Below are positions 39,433 to 49,130 of a DNA stretch of 64,000 nucleotides, piece by piece (the stretch's first letter is position 1; each line of letters opens with the position of its first letter). The translations under genes were made by a program, and so were the position numbers. Where the stretch lies: the NCBI RefSeq assembly GCF_000717475.1, contig NZ_JPIK01000018.1:194374-258373 (forward strand). Reading direction: 5' to 3'. The stretch is from Desulfonatronum thiodismutans. Lineage in GTDB: Bacteria; Desulfobacterota; Desulfovibrionia; Desulfovibrionales; Desulfonatronaceae. A model generated the notes under the pieces. It had not been told where the DNA came from. It worked only from the letters and a program-made list of their open reading frames with translations, and searched no databases.

Positions 39433-40091
39433 CAGTTTTTGGAAAAAGACTCGAATCGCTGGACAGCGCTGGTATTCAGCTTGAAGGTCAGGGCGTAGAG
39501 ATGGTGGAAAAAATCGACGTATTCCACGAAGACATGGTCCGGAACATGAATGCGGGCGGCGGAAAAGTTCAGAATGCAGTGGATGTCGGATTCCACCAGG
39601 TAGTTGGCGGCGCGCTGGGCGCGATCCGTGGGCGTGGTGATAATGCCGATTTCGATGCGCATATCCTTGACGTTTTCCTTCATACGTCGCGGACACATCA
39701 CTTCCAGGCCGGCGATGGTTTCCCCGATCTTGAACGGATCGCAGTCAAAGGCGGCTACTACTTGGAATCCACGTTTCGGGAAGCCTTTGTAGCGAAGCAG
39801 GGAGCGTCCAAGATTACCGACGCCGATCAGGGCGGTGCGCCAAATGCGATCCGTGCCCAGGGAAACCTTGATGGACTGGATCAGTTTGGCGACGTAATAA
39901 CCGACACCACGGACGCCGAATTCTCCGAAGTAGGCTAGATCTTTGCGAATTTGAGACGGGTTGACGTCACAGGCGCGAGCAAGCGCCTCGGAGGAGACGA
40001 CTTCGATCTCTTCGTCGTTCAGCGCTTCGAGTACCTGGAGATACACGGCCAGGCGCTGGATCGTGGCCCTGGGAATGTGTTTGCTTTTCAC
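39432..40091 (-). CDS. rex: Redox-sensing transcriptional repressor Rex
   Basis: 219-aa repressor released from DNA by NADH. N-terminal winged helix: 'IPRATIQRLAVYLQVLEAL', 'VSSEALARACDVNPSQIRKDLAYFGEFGVRGVGY' (the recognition helix typical of Rex); C-terminal Rossmann domain with 'ALIGVGNLGRSLLRYKGF' and 'AFDCDPFKIG'; C-terminal swapped helix 'FVEYVDFFHHLYAL'. In sulfate reducers Rex is known to control energy genes; here it lies immediately after atpE, with a candidate operator upstream. Confidence 0.97.
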   Translation of the reverse strand: MKSKHIPRATIQRLAVYLQVLEALNDEEIEVVSSEALARACDVNPSQIRKDLAYFGEFGVRGVGYYVAKLIQSIKVSLGTDRIWRTALIGVGNLGRSLLRYKGFPKRGFQVVAAFDCDPFKIGETIAGLEVMCPRRMKENVKDMRIEIGIITTPTDRAQRAANYLVESDIHCILNFSAARIHVPDHVFVEYVDFFHHLYALTFKLNTSAVQRFESFSKN

Positions 40092-40107
40092 AGGTATGCG
40101 TGACGAG

Positions 40108-40125
40108 TTGTGAAATTATGAACAT
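40108..40125. promoter_or_regulatory. Candidate Rex operator upstream of rex
   Basis: TTGTGAAATTATGAACAT matches the Rex palindrome TTGTGAA-N4-TTCACAA at 7 of 7 left-half and 4 of 7 right-half positions. It lies 17 bp before the rex start, fitting autoregulation. Not tested. Confidence 0.4.
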
Positions 40126-40133
40126 GTTTGCGG

Positions 40134-40170
40134 CCAAAAAAGACCGCCCCCATTGTCGAGAGCGGTCTTC
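40134..40170 (-). terminator. Terminator after atpE
   Basis: On the minus strand, an 8-bp stem (AAGACCGC with GCGGTCTT) closes a loop of about 14 nt and is followed by a T-rich tract. It separates the F0 transcript from rex. Confidence 0.85.
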
Positions 40171-40200
40171 TTTGATCTTCGATCGAAGAAATGTGCCGTG

Positions 40201-40551
<351 letters not shown>

Positions 40552-40588
40552 TTATTGTTTTGGTCAAATGACCATTTCCCCCGAGGGA

Positions 40589-41281
40589 TTAGTGGGCTTC
40601 CTCAAAAGCTCCCTTGAGGTACATCAGGGAGAGCATGAAGAAGATGAACGCCTGCATGGACTTCATGAGCACGAAGAGCATGAAGATGGGCAGGGAGCCA
40701 AGAATCGGCGCCAGGAAGAACATCAGGGCGATGACGATTTCCTCGCCGCGAATGTTTCCGAAAAGTCGCAACGTGAGAGACAGCGGCCGAGCCAAGTGGC
40801 TGATGAGCTCAATGGGCAACATAAGAGGGGCCAGCCACCAGAAGGGGCCGGTAAAATGCTTGATGTAGTGCAGGCCGTGGAGCTTGAATCCCCAGTAATT
40901 GTAATAGAGGAACACGAAAATGGCCATGCCCACGTTGGTGTTGATGTTGGCCGTGGGAGCGTCCGCTCCGGGAATCAGGCCGGAGAGGTTGCAGAAGAGG
41001 ATGTAGATGAACAGGGTGAAGAGCACCGGAAACACCTTGCGGCCGGCTTCGCCCATGTTCTGGACGACAAAGTCCTCCATGCCGCCGATCAGCGCCTCCC
41101 AGACGTTTTGACTTTTTCCCGGGACGAGGGTGAGCCTCCTGGTGGCAAGCCAGCCCAGAAAAATCAGCGCGGCGATAATGACCCACGAGTACACGATATG
41201 AATGTACTCCTTGGGAAAATTTATCCCCACAGCATCCAGGCCTTCTTTCAAAATTAGAACGTATTGAATGTCTCCAGCCAT
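40589..41281 (-). CDS. atpB: F0 ATP synthase subunit a
   Basis: 230-aa membrane stator that forms the ion half-channels. Helix with the essential arginine: '[22 protein letters not shown]'; other landmarks are '[21 protein letters not shown]' and 'PIELISHL'. I use the ATG at 41281 (GGAGG 10 nt upstream) rather than the TTG at 41290. It lies 5 bp after atpI. Confidence 0.97.
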   Translation of the reverse strand: MAGDIQYVLILKEGLDAVGINFPKEYIHIVYSWVIIAALIFLGWLATRRLTLVPGKSQNVWEALIGGMEDFVVQNMGEAGRKVFPVLFTLFIYILFCNLSGLIPGADAPTANINTNVGMAIFVFLYYNYWGFKLHGLHYIKHFTGPFWWLAPLMLPIELISHLARPLSLTLRLFGNIRGEEIVIALMFFLAPILGSLPIFMLFVLMKSMQAFIFFMLSLMYLKGAFEEAH

Positions 41282-41286
41282 CTTGG

Positions 41287-41718
41287 TCAAGCCTCCTTCA
41301 CTTTTTGCCGGTGAAACCGGAACACGCCCCAGAACAGAATATTCACGACGACCGTCGACAACCCGGCAATCAGAGCCGTCAGAGGCAGGCCAGCCCAGAT
41401 GATCAATCCGAACAGCGCAATGCCGCTTAACGCAAGTCGTCCGTAAAACCGAATCAGCGAGACGGCGACGGCGCCGTCAGGGTGATGAACAATGGATTGC
41501 AACCCTTTTGCCAGCATCCAGAAGTTCATCGTGCTGAGCACGCACCCCGCACCAAAGGCCAGAGCCCATGGCGCCAGCCCGGAGAAGGCCATCAGGGAGC
41601 ATCCTAAAAATAAAAAATACAGCTGGTTGCGAACCAGAATGCGCACGTCGTCCAGGTAGAATCCGTTGCGCCGTAAAAAGACCTCAATCCTGAGGTTTGT
41701 TCTGTCGAGCGGCCGCAT
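41287..41718 (-). CDS. atpI: ATP synthase subunit I (AtpI-like)
   Basis: 143-aa membrane protein with about four helices ('[30 protein letters not shown]', '[39 protein letters not shown]'), matching the ATP synthase I family that helps assemble the c ring. Its start ATG 41718 lies 35 bp inside the 3' end of atpZ. Call rests on size, topology and position between atpZ and atpB. Confidence 0.85.
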   Translation of the reverse strand: MRPLDRTNLRIEVFLRRNGFYLDDVRILVRNQLYFLFLGCSLMAFSGLAPWALAFGAGCVLSTMNFWMLAKGLQSIVHHPDGAVAVSLIRFYGRLALSGIALFGLIIWAGLPLTALIAGLSTVVVNILFWGVFRFHRQKVKEA

Positions 41719-41959
41719 CCTGCTTGTCCAACTCCCTCTGAATCTTCCTGGTTTCCATGTACATGTTCTTGAAGCCGGCGATGATCCCGAAAACCAAGAA
41801 AAGCAGAAACAGCGTGGGTTTGGTGTCCAACCATTTGTCCAGGTACCACCCGATGAGCGCACCCACGAATGTCGACGCGACAAGGTGGATGCCCAGAAGA
41901 CCGGCCTGGGAGAACGGCTGCATCAGGTCTTTGTACTTGGACTTGGATCGAAATAACAT
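41684..41959 (-). CDS. atpZ: AtpZ/AtpI family protein
   Basis: 91-aa protein with two helices ('AGLLGIHLVASTFVGALIGWYLDKWL', 'TLFLLFLVFGIIAGFKNMYME'), the PF09527 pattern seen in AtpZ proteins that start F0 operons. ATG 41959 gives the usual N-terminus; the frame is open further upstream without conservation. First gene of the atpZ-I-B-E cluster. Confidence 0.88.
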   Translation of the reverse strand: MLFRSKSKYKDLMQPFSQAGLLGIHLVASTFVGALIGWYLDKWLDTKPTLFLLFLVFGIIAGFKNMYMETRKIQRELDKQDAAARQNKPQD

Positions 41960-42390
41960 ATTTATTTTCGGTACTCTAAGTGTGAATGCCGTGCGTTCCC
42001 GCTGTGTCAATCCAATACAGCCTCGGAAGGGAAATCTTATCGTCTGGCCTGTCCCGTCCTGTCTCTTCGTGCAAACATTCACATGCCCACGGCGTCTATC
42101 ACAGCGCTCCGGAGCAAGTCAACGAGGTCGACGAAAAAAAACAACGTGGCCGACTTCGAAAAGCATCTTTTGTGGCGCTGGTTTTTCGAAGGCTTGCGCC
42201 TGCGGGCGTCATAGCGGGATGACAAGTATCCTGGAAGCGAATAGAAATCCCTCTTGCCCGACATGGTGCGCTGTCTGAGGCGACTGGCGATCGAATGTCG
42301 TCCTGCCCGTCACAGTTCCACCCGTAGCGGGGGACTTCCCTGAAATCAACAAAAATTACTGGAATCGTTTGGAGGAAACCGGAATTTATC
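41960..42390. other. Divergent promoter region between atpZ and the Lon-like protease
   Basis: About 430 bp with no gene I can support. A TTGACA (42010-42005, minus) is a possible -35 for the atpZ operon, but no good -10 follows. No RNA gene seen. Confidence 0.45.
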
Positions 42391-44877
42391 ATGTCCATAT
42401 CTACACCATTACCTTCCCAAAGTTTGCGCGCGCGACTTGACCCCGAGCACATCGGCTTCGCCGACAGCACCGAGATCCCCTGCGCGGACCTTGCGCCGCC
42501 CATGCAGCCCAGGGCCTTGCACGCCCTGGAGTTGGGCCTGAACATCCCCAAAAAGGAATACAATATCTTCGTGGTTGGTGAGCCGCAACTCGGTCGGACA
42601 TATCTTGTTCAGAATTACCTGACCCCTCGCGCCGCGCAACGTCCGACTCCACCGGATTGGGTCTACGTTTTCAATTTTGAGGATCCGGATCGCCCACTGG
42701 CCATTTCACTGGCTCCAGGCGCGGCCAAGGCGTTCAAGACCGAGCTGGCCGCCGTGGTGCACCGCATCCGCGACGAAGTGCCGAATCGTTTCACCCAGGA
42801 CCAATATTTACGGCAAAAGGAAAAGCTGGTCCGCCAGTTTCAAAACTCCAAGGAGGAGTTGATTCTCCAGATGGAGGAGCAGGCCGACGGGCACGGGTTT
42901 AACCTCTCCTTTGACGAGCAGGGCAATGTCAATCTTTTCCCCGTGGTGGACGGGAAGGTTTTGAACAGCGGCGACGTGGAGAAATTGGAACCGGGTGTGC
43001 GGTTGAAGCTGCGCAACGAAGGTGATCAAACCTTGGACGCGATGCTCGGCCTGCTGCGCCAGATCAACGCTCGTGAACAGGATTTACGGGACGCGGAACG
43101 CAATCTGGAGCGAGACGTGCTGGAACAGGTGCTGGTGGAAGCGCTGGAGCCGTTCATCGTCCAGCATGCCGAGCACGAACGCCTTCACGCCTTTTTGTCG
43201 GCTCTGCGCGGGGATCTGCTGGACAACCTGGATCAGTTCAAGCCGAAAGAACCGGTGGCCCCTGGCGGAGGTCCAGAGGCCATGGCTTCCAACGAAGGCT
43301 TTTTCGACCGGTACATGGTCAACCTGTTCGTTGACCACAGCCGGTTGGACGGAGCGCCGATCATCATCGAGGACAATCCCACGTTTTTTAACCTTCTTGG
43401 CTGCATCGAGCGCGAGGCGGAATGGGGGGCCCTGTTCACCGACTTTTCCCTGCTCAAGCCCGGGGCCTTGCACCGGGCCAACGGCGGCTTTCTGGTCCTG
43501 CACATCGAAGACGTTCTCCAGCATCCCCAGGCCTGGGAGGGTCTTTTGCGGGCACTGCGCTCCATGCAGATCCGGATCGAAGACCCCGGTGACCATCACG
43601 AGACGATCCGCACCAAGACCATCACTCCGGAACCCATCGCCTTGGACGTGAAGGTGATTCTCGTGGGCACGGACGAGGCCTACGACTTGCTTTTGGCCTA
43701 CGACGACCGGTTTCCCAAGCTGTTCAAGATCAAGGGACAGATCCAGGACACCGTGACCCGGGACGCGGATTCCATCCACAAGTACGTTCAGACCATGGGG
43801 CGGATGATCCGCGAGGATGAACTGCTGCCTTTCGACCGGGAGGCCCTGGCCTGGCTGGTGGACTTCGCCTCCAGGCTGGCCGAGGATCAGAAGAAATTGT
43901 CCCTGCGTCTGCCCATTGTCCGCGAACTGATGATCGAGGCCTCGGCCATGGGAACCATGCGCCAGGCCCCCATGGTCGACAGGCGAACCTTGGAGGAGGC
44001 CTGGGAGGCCCGCAACTACCGGGCCAATCTGTACGAAGAGGAATTTTTGTCCGAGTACGACCGCCAGCTGATCAAGGTGGCCACCACCGGCAGCGCCGTG
44101 GGCCAGGCCAACGGTCTGTCCGTCTCGTTCCTGGGGGACTACGAGATGGGGCTGCCGCATCAGATTTCGTGCAGCGTCGGCGTCGGACACGGCGGGATCA
44201 TCGACTTGGAGCGGGAAGCCGAACTCGGCGGACCGATCCACACCAAGGGCATGATGATTCTCAAAAGCTACCTGCTCAAGCTCTTTGCCCAGAACAAGCC
44301 CGTGGTCCTCACCGCCAGCCTCTGTTTCGAGCAAAGTTACGCCCAGGTGGACGGCGACTCCGCCTCGGGCGCGGAACTGGCCGCGCTGATCTCGGCCCTT
44401 TCCGGTCGCCCGAACAACCTGGCCCTAGCTTTCACCGGCGCGGTCAGTCAATCCGGGGCGATCATGGCCGTGGGCGGAGTGACGCGCAAGGTGGAGGGCT
44501 TTTTCGAGGTCTGCCGCCGTCGCGGCTTGACCGGAAGCCAGGGAGTAATTCTGCCCGAGGACAACGTGGTCCATCTGATGCTCAAACAGGACGTGATCCA
44601 GGCCGTGGAAGAAGGGCGATTCCACATCTACCCGGTCTGCTGCATCGAAGAAGCTTTGGAGATCCTGACCGGGCTGCCGGCCGGGCGGCGGCTGAAAAAC
44701 GGTTCCTTCTCCGCCGGCAGCCTGTACCGTTTCGCGGACGACCGGCTCAAGGAGTTGGAAGAACTGGCCACCCGTGACTCTTCGTCGCGAAAGCCGCGTC
44801 GGGCGTCGGCCAAGACGAAGAAGCCCGCCGCGACGGCGTCTCTCTCCAAAGCCAAGGTGCGGCGGCCTCGAGGATAA
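42391..44877 (+). CDS. Lon-family AAA+ protease (AAA_32 type)
   Basis: 828-aa ATP-dependent serine protease of the LonB/C-like group. The N-terminal AAA_32 region includes a Walker-A-like 'GEPQLGRT' (residues 63-70) with Arg in place of Lys, which is common in this subgroup, followed by a long helical insert (about 110-280: 'RQFQNSKEELILQMEEQAD'). Central AAA module: 'APIIIEDNPTFFNLLG', 'RANGGFLVLHIEDVL', 'RFPKLFKIKGQIQ'. C-terminal Lon protease domain: catalytic Ser near 657 in 'GDSASGAELAAL' and Lys near 700 in 'GGVTRKVEGF'. A basic Lys/Arg/Pro-rich tail ends the protein. The usual Lon recognition N-domain is absent. Confidence 0.93.
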   Translation: MSISTPLPSQSLRARLDPEHIGFADSTEIPCADLAPPMQPRALHALELGLNIPKKEYNIFVVGEPQLGRTYLVQNYLTPRAAQRPTPPDWVYVFNFEDPDRPLAISLAPGAAKAFKTELAAVVHRIRDEVPNRFTQDQYLRQKEKLVRQFQNSKEELILQMEEQADGHGFNLSFDEQGNVNLFPVVDGKVLNSGDVEKLEPGVRLKLRNEGDQTLDAMLGLLRQINAREQDLRDAERNLERDVLEQVLVEALEPFIVQHAEHERLHAFLSALRGDLLDNLDQFKPKEPVAPGGGPEAMASNEGFFDRYMVNLFVDHSRLDGAPIIIEDNPTFFNLLGCIEREAEWGALFTDFSLLKPGALHRANGGFLVLHIEDVLQHPQAWEGLLRALRSMQIRIEDPGDHHETIRTKTITPEPIALDVKVILVGTDEAYDLLLAYDDRFPKLFKIKGQIQDTVTRDADSIHKYVQTMGRMIREDELLPFDREALAWLVDFASRLAEDQKKLSLRLPIVRELMIEASAMGTMRQAPMVDRRTLEEAWEARNYRANLYEEEFLSEYDRQLIKVATTGSAVGQANGLSVSFLGDYEMGLPHQISCSVGVGHGGIIDLEREAELGGPIHTKGMMILKSYLLKLFAQNKPVVLTASLCFEQSYAQVDGDSASGAELAALISALSGRPNNLALAFTGAVSQSGAIMAVGGVTRKVEGFFEVCRRRGLTGSQGVILPEDNVVHLMLKQDVIQAVEEGRFHIYPVCCIEEALEILTGLPAGRRLKNGSFSAGSLYRFADDRLKELEELATRDSSSRKPRRASAKTKKPAATASLSKAKVRRPRG

Positions 44878-44881
44878 TCCC

Positions 44882-45640
44882 GTGGGCGTCCGGTTGTCCG
44901 TGATCATCCCCGTCTTTCGGGAGGAACGGGGCATCACGGCGCTGGTGGACCATTTGGCCACCCACGCTCTGAAAGAAATAGCGGAAATCCTGGTCGTGGA
45001 CGGCGATTCGGAGCGGCGAACCCTGGCCGTTCTCGACGGCCGGGACGTGGTCCGGATCGGCTCTGGTGCCGGGCGGGCGCGTCAGATGAACGCCGGAGCC
45101 GCCCAAGCGCATGGGGACGTGTTGCTTTTTCTGCACGCGGACACCCGCTTGCCGACCGGCGCCGATACGTTGATCTTTCAGGCCTTGGCAGATCCCAGGG
45201 CGGTGGGCGGAGCCTTCAGGCTGGCCGTGGACTCGCCCCGTTCGGCCTTACGCCTGATCGCCGCCGCGGCGAATCTGCGCACTTGGCTGACCAGGGTTCC
45301 ATATGGCGATCAGGCCATTTTCCTGCGCCGCGCGACCTTCGAGAAACTGGGAGGATACGCGGACATTCCCCTGATGGAGGACCTGGAACTGATGCGCCGG
45401 GTTCGACGCAAGGGATGGCCCGTGGTTCTGCTTCGTGAAGCCGCGTTCACTTCGGCCCGGCGCTGGGAACAGGAAGGCGTCTGGCGCTGCACCTTGCGCA
45501 ACTGGGGCGTTCGGTTGCTCTATCACTTGGGCGTCTGTCCCGGGAGATTACGGCAATTTTATCCCATCGCCGAGTCCGTCGACTCAGACACTCACCCTTC
45601 CCCGACCGGCGGTGATCGGTCGGATTCCACTGCCGCATGA
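44882..45640 (+). CDS. TIGR04283-type glycosyltransferase (transferase 2)
   Basis: 252-aa GT2-like transferase of the group called transferase 2, rSAM/selenodomain-associated. 'LSVIIPVFREERGITALVDHL', 'EILVVDGDSERRTLAVLD', 'GRARQMNAGAAQAHGDVLLFLHADTRLP' (DxD-like HAD) and 'YGDQAIFLRRATFEKLGGYADIPLMEDLELMRRVRRKG'. The start GTG at 44882 lies 4 bp after the Lon-like gene. Coupled by a 4-bp overlap to the TIGR04282 gene that follows; this pair is known from arsenosugar-like clusters, but the rSAM partner is not in the window. Confidence 0.88.
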   Translation: MGVRLSVIIPVFREERGITALVDHLATHALKEIAEILVVDGDSERRTLAVLDGRDVVRIGSGAGRARQMNAGAAQAHGDVLLFLHADTRLPTGADTLIFQALADPRAVGGAFRLAVDSPRSALRLIAAAANLRTWLTRVPYGDQAIFLRRATFEKLGGYADIPLMEDLELMRRVRRKGWPVVLLREAAFTSARRWEQEGVWRCTLRNWGVRLLYHLGVCPGRLRQFYPIAESVDSDTHPSPTGGDRSDSTAA

Positions 45641-46308
45641 GCCTTTCAGACTGCGTGGTCGTAATGATCAAGTATCCGCGGCCCGGGCAGGTGAAGACCC
45701 GCTTGGTCGCGATATTGGGAGAGGAGAACGCGGCTGCTTTGTATCGGTGTTTTGTCCAGGACGTCTTGCGCACCGTGGACGCCTTGGCCGTACAAACTCT
45801 GCTGAGCATCGTCCCTTGGACCATGCGCGCGGATTTCGCGGCGTGGCTGGGAAGTGAGCGCCAATTCCTGCCCCAGGTCGGACCTGACCTCGGTGCGAGG
45901 ATGGACGACGCCTTTTTCCGGGCCTTCGAGGCGGGACACGACCGGGTGGTGCTCATCGGAAGCGATCTGCCGGATTTGCCCGGCAGCTTGCTGGTCGAGG
46001 CATTCCGGGCCTTGGATCGCCATGATGTCGTCCTCGGTCCGGCCCGTGACGGCGGTTTTTACCTGCTCGGGTGGACGCGATGGACTTTTCGCCCAGGCCT
46101 GTTCGCCGCCGTCTCCTGGAGTACTCCGACGGTTCTTGCCGAATGCCGGGCGGCCTTGCTTCGAAGCGGCCTGGAGCCGTGTTTTTTGGCATCCTGGTCC
46201 GATGTGGACGATGAAGCGGGACTTCGACAACTTCTTCAGCGAAATCTCCTGCCCGGTGATGCGGCTACTCGAACATTCTTGGACTCGTGGGACGCGAGCG
46301 CCTCTTGA
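45637..46308 (+). CDS. TIGR04282-type transferase (DUF2064)
   Basis: 223-aa GT-A-fold protein of the group called transferase 1, rSAM/selenodomain-associated (DUF2064). Key regions: 'VVVMIKYPRPGQVKTRLVAILGEENAAALYRCFVQDVL', 'GPDLGARMDDAFFRAFEAGHDRVVLIGSDLPDLPGSLL', 'DVVLGPARDGGFYLLGW' and 'SWSTPTVLAECRAAL'. Start ATG overlaps the transferase 2 stop by 4 bp. Substrate unknown. Confidence 0.9.
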   Translation: MSLSDCVVVMIKYPRPGQVKTRLVAILGEENAAALYRCFVQDVLRTVDALAVQTLLSIVPWTMRADFAAWLGSERQFLPQVGPDLGARMDDAFFRAFEAGHDRVVLIGSDLPDLPGSLLVEAFRALDRHDVVLGPARDGGFYLLGWTRWTFRPGLFAAVSWSTPTVLAECRAALLRSGLEPCFLASWSDVDDEAGLRQLLQRNLLPGDAATRTFLDSWDASAS

Positions 46309-46366
46309 TTTCAGAGTGCGCCCCGGCTACGGAGAAATAAGAATCTTCTGAACATCTGGAGCGTGT

Positions 46367-47572
46367 TTGGTTTCGTCGATGCAAAAGCCTACCCCGTCCT
46401 CACCTCCCTCTTCAACCATGAGGAGATCTTCGGTTCAGCCGACCAAGCCGTTGGTTTCGCCGTCGGCGGCTCCGTCCGGCGGCGCGCCTGGAAGTCTGCT
46501 GCCCGCGTACGTCATCGCCACGTCCAGTGACGTCAACTATGAGCATGACAGGGAAAACTTGCGTAAGGTCGGGCTGGTCATGAGCTGTAGACTGACCTCG
46601 GCGGGAGCTGTTCTTGATTTCATCCGGCACAACTCCATCCAGACCCTCATTCTCGACTCCTCGGTCTCCGGTTGCCCTTTGCACGAGTTGATCTTTCAGA
46701 TTCGTAAATATTTGCGCGGGACCCCTCTGAACATGATCGTCATTTCGGATGTTTCCGACGAAGGTTTCGTCATTGACGCCATCACGGCGGGGTGTACGGG
46801 GTTCATCATCCGTCCATATACGCTTGAGACGCTCATACGCCATGCTAAAGTCAAGCCTGAGGCAGACACTATCCAGGTGAGTGAGGAGCTGTTGTCGCAA
46901 GGCCAGGAAAACCTTGCGAAGGGCGACTACGATGCGGCCATCCAGGAATTCGAGGAGATCGTCGCCGGAAATACCAATGATGAGAACGATGAAGCCCGTA
47001 AGTATTTTGATATGGGCATGCAATATCTGCTGGATCGCAAGTTCGGCAAAGCTATTGTCGCCTTCAACAATGCTCTCCGATTAAACAATTTGTTTATCAA
47101 GGCATACGAAGGTCTTGCCGAAGCATACCGTGGTCGGGAGGACATGAAGAATTATCAGATCTATCTGCAAAAAGCCGCTGATGAATACGCCCGTCTGGAT
47201 CAGTTCGCCGAGGTCAAACGTGTTTTCGCCAAGATCACCAAATATGACATTCACGCCCCCAACGCCTACAATACCCTGGGCATTGAACTGCGTCACAAGA
47301 AAATGTACGTCGAGGCCGTTCACGCCTATATCAACGCTCTCAAGTTATCTCCGAGAGACGAGAACATCTATTACAATCTGGCCAAGGCCCAGATGTTCGC
47401 GAGACGCTATGATGACGCCTTGCTCAGTATCCGCAAGTGCTTGCAATTGAATAAAGACCATTCCGAGGCCCAGGATTTGTATCGGCTCTTCACCAAGGTG
47501 GAATGGAGCGATGACAAAAACGCTCCGGTGGCTGCTGATAACAAAACACTTGATAAAATCGCGAACGACTGA
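46367..47572 (+). CDS. Receiver-like/TPR protein
   Basis: 401-aa protein. A Ser/Pro-rich N-terminal tail (residues 1-45) leads to a receiver-like domain (about 47-160), then TPR repeats (about 170-380: 'GDYDAAIQEFEEIV', 'FGKAIVAFNNALRLNNLFIKAYEGLAEAYRG', 'NAYNTLGIELRHKKMYVEAVHAYINAL', 'IYYNLAKAQMFARRYDDALLSIRKCLQLN'). The receiver keeps an Asp near 97 in 'TLILDSSV' but has 'ATSSDV' where the acidic pair should be and Arg near 149 in place of the conserved Lys ('IIRPY'), so phosphorylation is doubtful. The TTG at 46367 has GGAG 5 nt upstream and is preferred over ATG 46379. Coupled by 1 bp to the zinc-ribbon gene. Confidence 0.85.
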   Translation: MVSSMQKPTPSSPPSSTMRRSSVQPTKPLVSPSAAPSGGAPGSLLPAYVIATSSDVNYEHDRENLRKVGLVMSCRLTSAGAVLDFIRHNSIQTLILDSSVSGCPLHELIFQIRKYLRGTPLNMIVISDVSDEGFVIDAITAGCTGFIIRPYTLETLIRHAKVKPEADTIQVSEELLSQGQENLAKGDYDAAIQEFEEIVAGNTNDENDEARKYFDMGMQYLLDRKFGKAIVAFNNALRLNNLFIKAYEGLAEAYRGREDMKNYQIYLQKAADEYARLDQFAEVKRVFAKITKYDIHAPNAYNTLGIELRHKKMYVEAVHAYINALKLSPRDENIYYNLAKAQMFARRYDDALLSIRKCLQLNKDHSEAQDLYRLFTKVEWSDDKNAPVAADNKTLDKIAND

Positions 47573-47790
47573 TGTCTCCACTTCGTCAATCCGATATTCG
47601 CGCCTGTCCGGTTTGCGGCAAGATGGTCCACCGGCCGGATGAACGGCACACCCTGTTTCACTGCCGCAACTACCTGCTCAAACAGTTGTATCAGGAAGCC
47701 AGTCCCTCGCGGCGAGCCTCTCTTCAGGAACGGGTTGACTCCTTGAACGAGCGGCTCTCTTTGAAAGGGCAGAATCTGATCGACACTTGA
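47572..47790 (+). CDS. Small zinc-knuckle protein (72 aa)
   Basis: Unknown function. N-terminal 'CPVCGKMVHRPDERHTLFHCRNYL' resembles a zinc finger with CxxC plus His/Cys, followed by a helical charged tail. Its ATG overlaps the stop of the TPR gene (TGATG), so it is probably co-expressed. Confidence 0.7.
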   Translation: MSPLRQSDIRACPVCGKMVHRPDERHTLFHCRNYLLKQLYQEASPSRRASLQERVDSLNERLSLKGQNLIDT

Positions 47791-47809
47791 GCAAAGCAAA
47801 AAAGGCGGC

Positions 47810-48763
47810 TCAGGACAATACGGAATAGACCGCGCCCACGAAGATCAGGCTGATGACCCGCAGGCCCTGGTTCCAGAAGATCAGTTTCGCGGCTAGGGCC
47901 GGTTTAAATATTCCGGCGTAGTACGGGAACTGGTGCCGCACGGCTCGCATGGGCGAGGAAAGGATGTTGCCCACCAGGAGGGCAAGCACGACCTCTTTCT
48001 GGCTCAGACTTCCCGCTGAGAGCAACGCTCCGGCGGCGGCGGCTCCGGCGGAAAACTCGGCGGCCATCTGGAAGACCACGACGCTCACGGCCTGTGGTGA
48101 AAGCCAGGACAGCCATCCCAGGTTTTGGGCCATGAATTCTTCCACCGCTCTAAACGCGCCCCAGCGATTGAGCAGGAAAAAGCAGACGTAAATCGGCACG
48201 GTGATGGACAGAACCCGAAGGATGCGTTTTTTGAATCGCTGGACCGTGCGCTTAATGGCATCCTTGAATGAAACCGGGCCTTTTTCATCCAGTCGGCAGG
48301 AAACGCATCGCTCTATGGGCGGGGGCAGGAAGAATCGGGAAAACAGCAAAATGAACACGGTCCGCAACATGGCCGACCCGATGGTCAACCCCAGATAGAC
48401 CCCGGCAGCCGCCCCGATCAGCGGGACCAGAATGAAAAAGACGCTGGGCAGATGGAGAAAGTACGTGGGTAGGCTGTTGAACAGGTTGCTCATGATCAGT
48501 TCACGGCGACTGATGCGGCCCTGTTCGTAAGCGTCGGCAAGCATGGAGTTCGCCGAAATCCCGGAGAAGAAGGCCAGGGAAAAACTGGCTCCGGCAATGT
48601 CCGAAAGCCGCCCCAGGCGCAGCAAGGGCGAGACGCCGGCGGCGACCACCCTGGTCCAGTTCAAGGCCTCGATCAGCTGGCCGACAAGCAAGCCCAGACT
48701 TATGAACATGGTTAGTTTGAGCAGAGGCCAGATCAAGGCCGACCAGATTTCCAAAACGTCCAT
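47810..48763 (-). CDS. Gate-domain (nucleoside-recognition) membrane protein
   Basis: 317-aa polytopic protein with two Gate domains: 'LTMFISLGLLVGQLIEALNWTRVVAAGVSPLLRLGRLSDIAGASFSLAFFSGISANSMLADAYEQGRIS' and the second around 'NLGWLSWLSPQAVSVVVFQMAAEFSAGAAAAGALL'. Between them is a basic cytoplasmic loop with a 'CVSCRLDEKG' pair. Family members are linked to spore maturation or ion/nucleoside transport; the substrate here is unknown. Convergent with the zinc-knuckle gene, 19 bp apart. Confidence 0.85.
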   Translation of the reverse strand: MDVLEIWSALIWPLLKLTMFISLGLLVGQLIEALNWTRVVAAGVSPLLRLGRLSDIAGASFSLAFFSGISANSMLADAYEQGRISRRELIMSNLFNSLPTYFLHLPSVFFILVPLIGAAAGVYLGLTIGSAMLRTVFILLFSRFFLPPPIERCVSCRLDEKGPVSFKDAIKRTVQRFKKRILRVLSITVPIYVCFFLLNRWGAFRAVEEFMAQNLGWLSWLSPQAVSVVVFQMAAEFSAGAAAAGALLSAGSLSQKEVVLALLVGNILSSPMRAVRHQFPYYAGIFKPALAAKLIFWNQGLRVISLIFVGAVYSVLS

Positions 48764-49130
48764 GGGTGTTTTTGCTTCCAGTGAGGTTGATATTCAAGAT
48801 GTTTTGGGCCATTGTCCCCTCCAGATGGTCGGCATCTTTGGCGGAAAAATTCCTTAATTGTCCGAAATGTCATGTCAAGACTTGCCACGGAGGGGGGATT
48901 GCGGTTAGGCAGTCTGCTGTCTCGGAGTGGTTCTTTCAATCTTTTGTTCGCTTCGTCGAAGCATTCATTGTCACCTCGGCGAATCCGGCAGGTTGCCGTT
49001 TCTTCGCGCATACGAAGCAAGATCTTGAAATTTTTGCCGTTCCTTCGCGAGTGAAAGTCGACATGACGTTCTTCTCCGCGTGCCCACGATCAGATGGTCG
49101 CGGGTGAATGTTTTCATGCCGGAGGCATTT
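48764..49130. other. Divergent intergenic region, lower GC
   Basis: About 370 bp between the Gate protein and the M23 peptidase. Both strands carry short ORFs that I do not recognise as real genes. Contains the promoters of both flanking genes; no hairpin or RNA gene seen. Confidence 0.45.

Noticed and set aside
42005..42010. TTGACA as a firm atpZ promoter
   Set aside because: No acceptable -10 at 16-18 bp; not listed as a feature on its own.
48733..49107. ORFs on both strands between the Gate protein and M23 genes
   Set aside because: No recognisable family, they overlap each other on opposite strands, and there is no ribosome-binding site.
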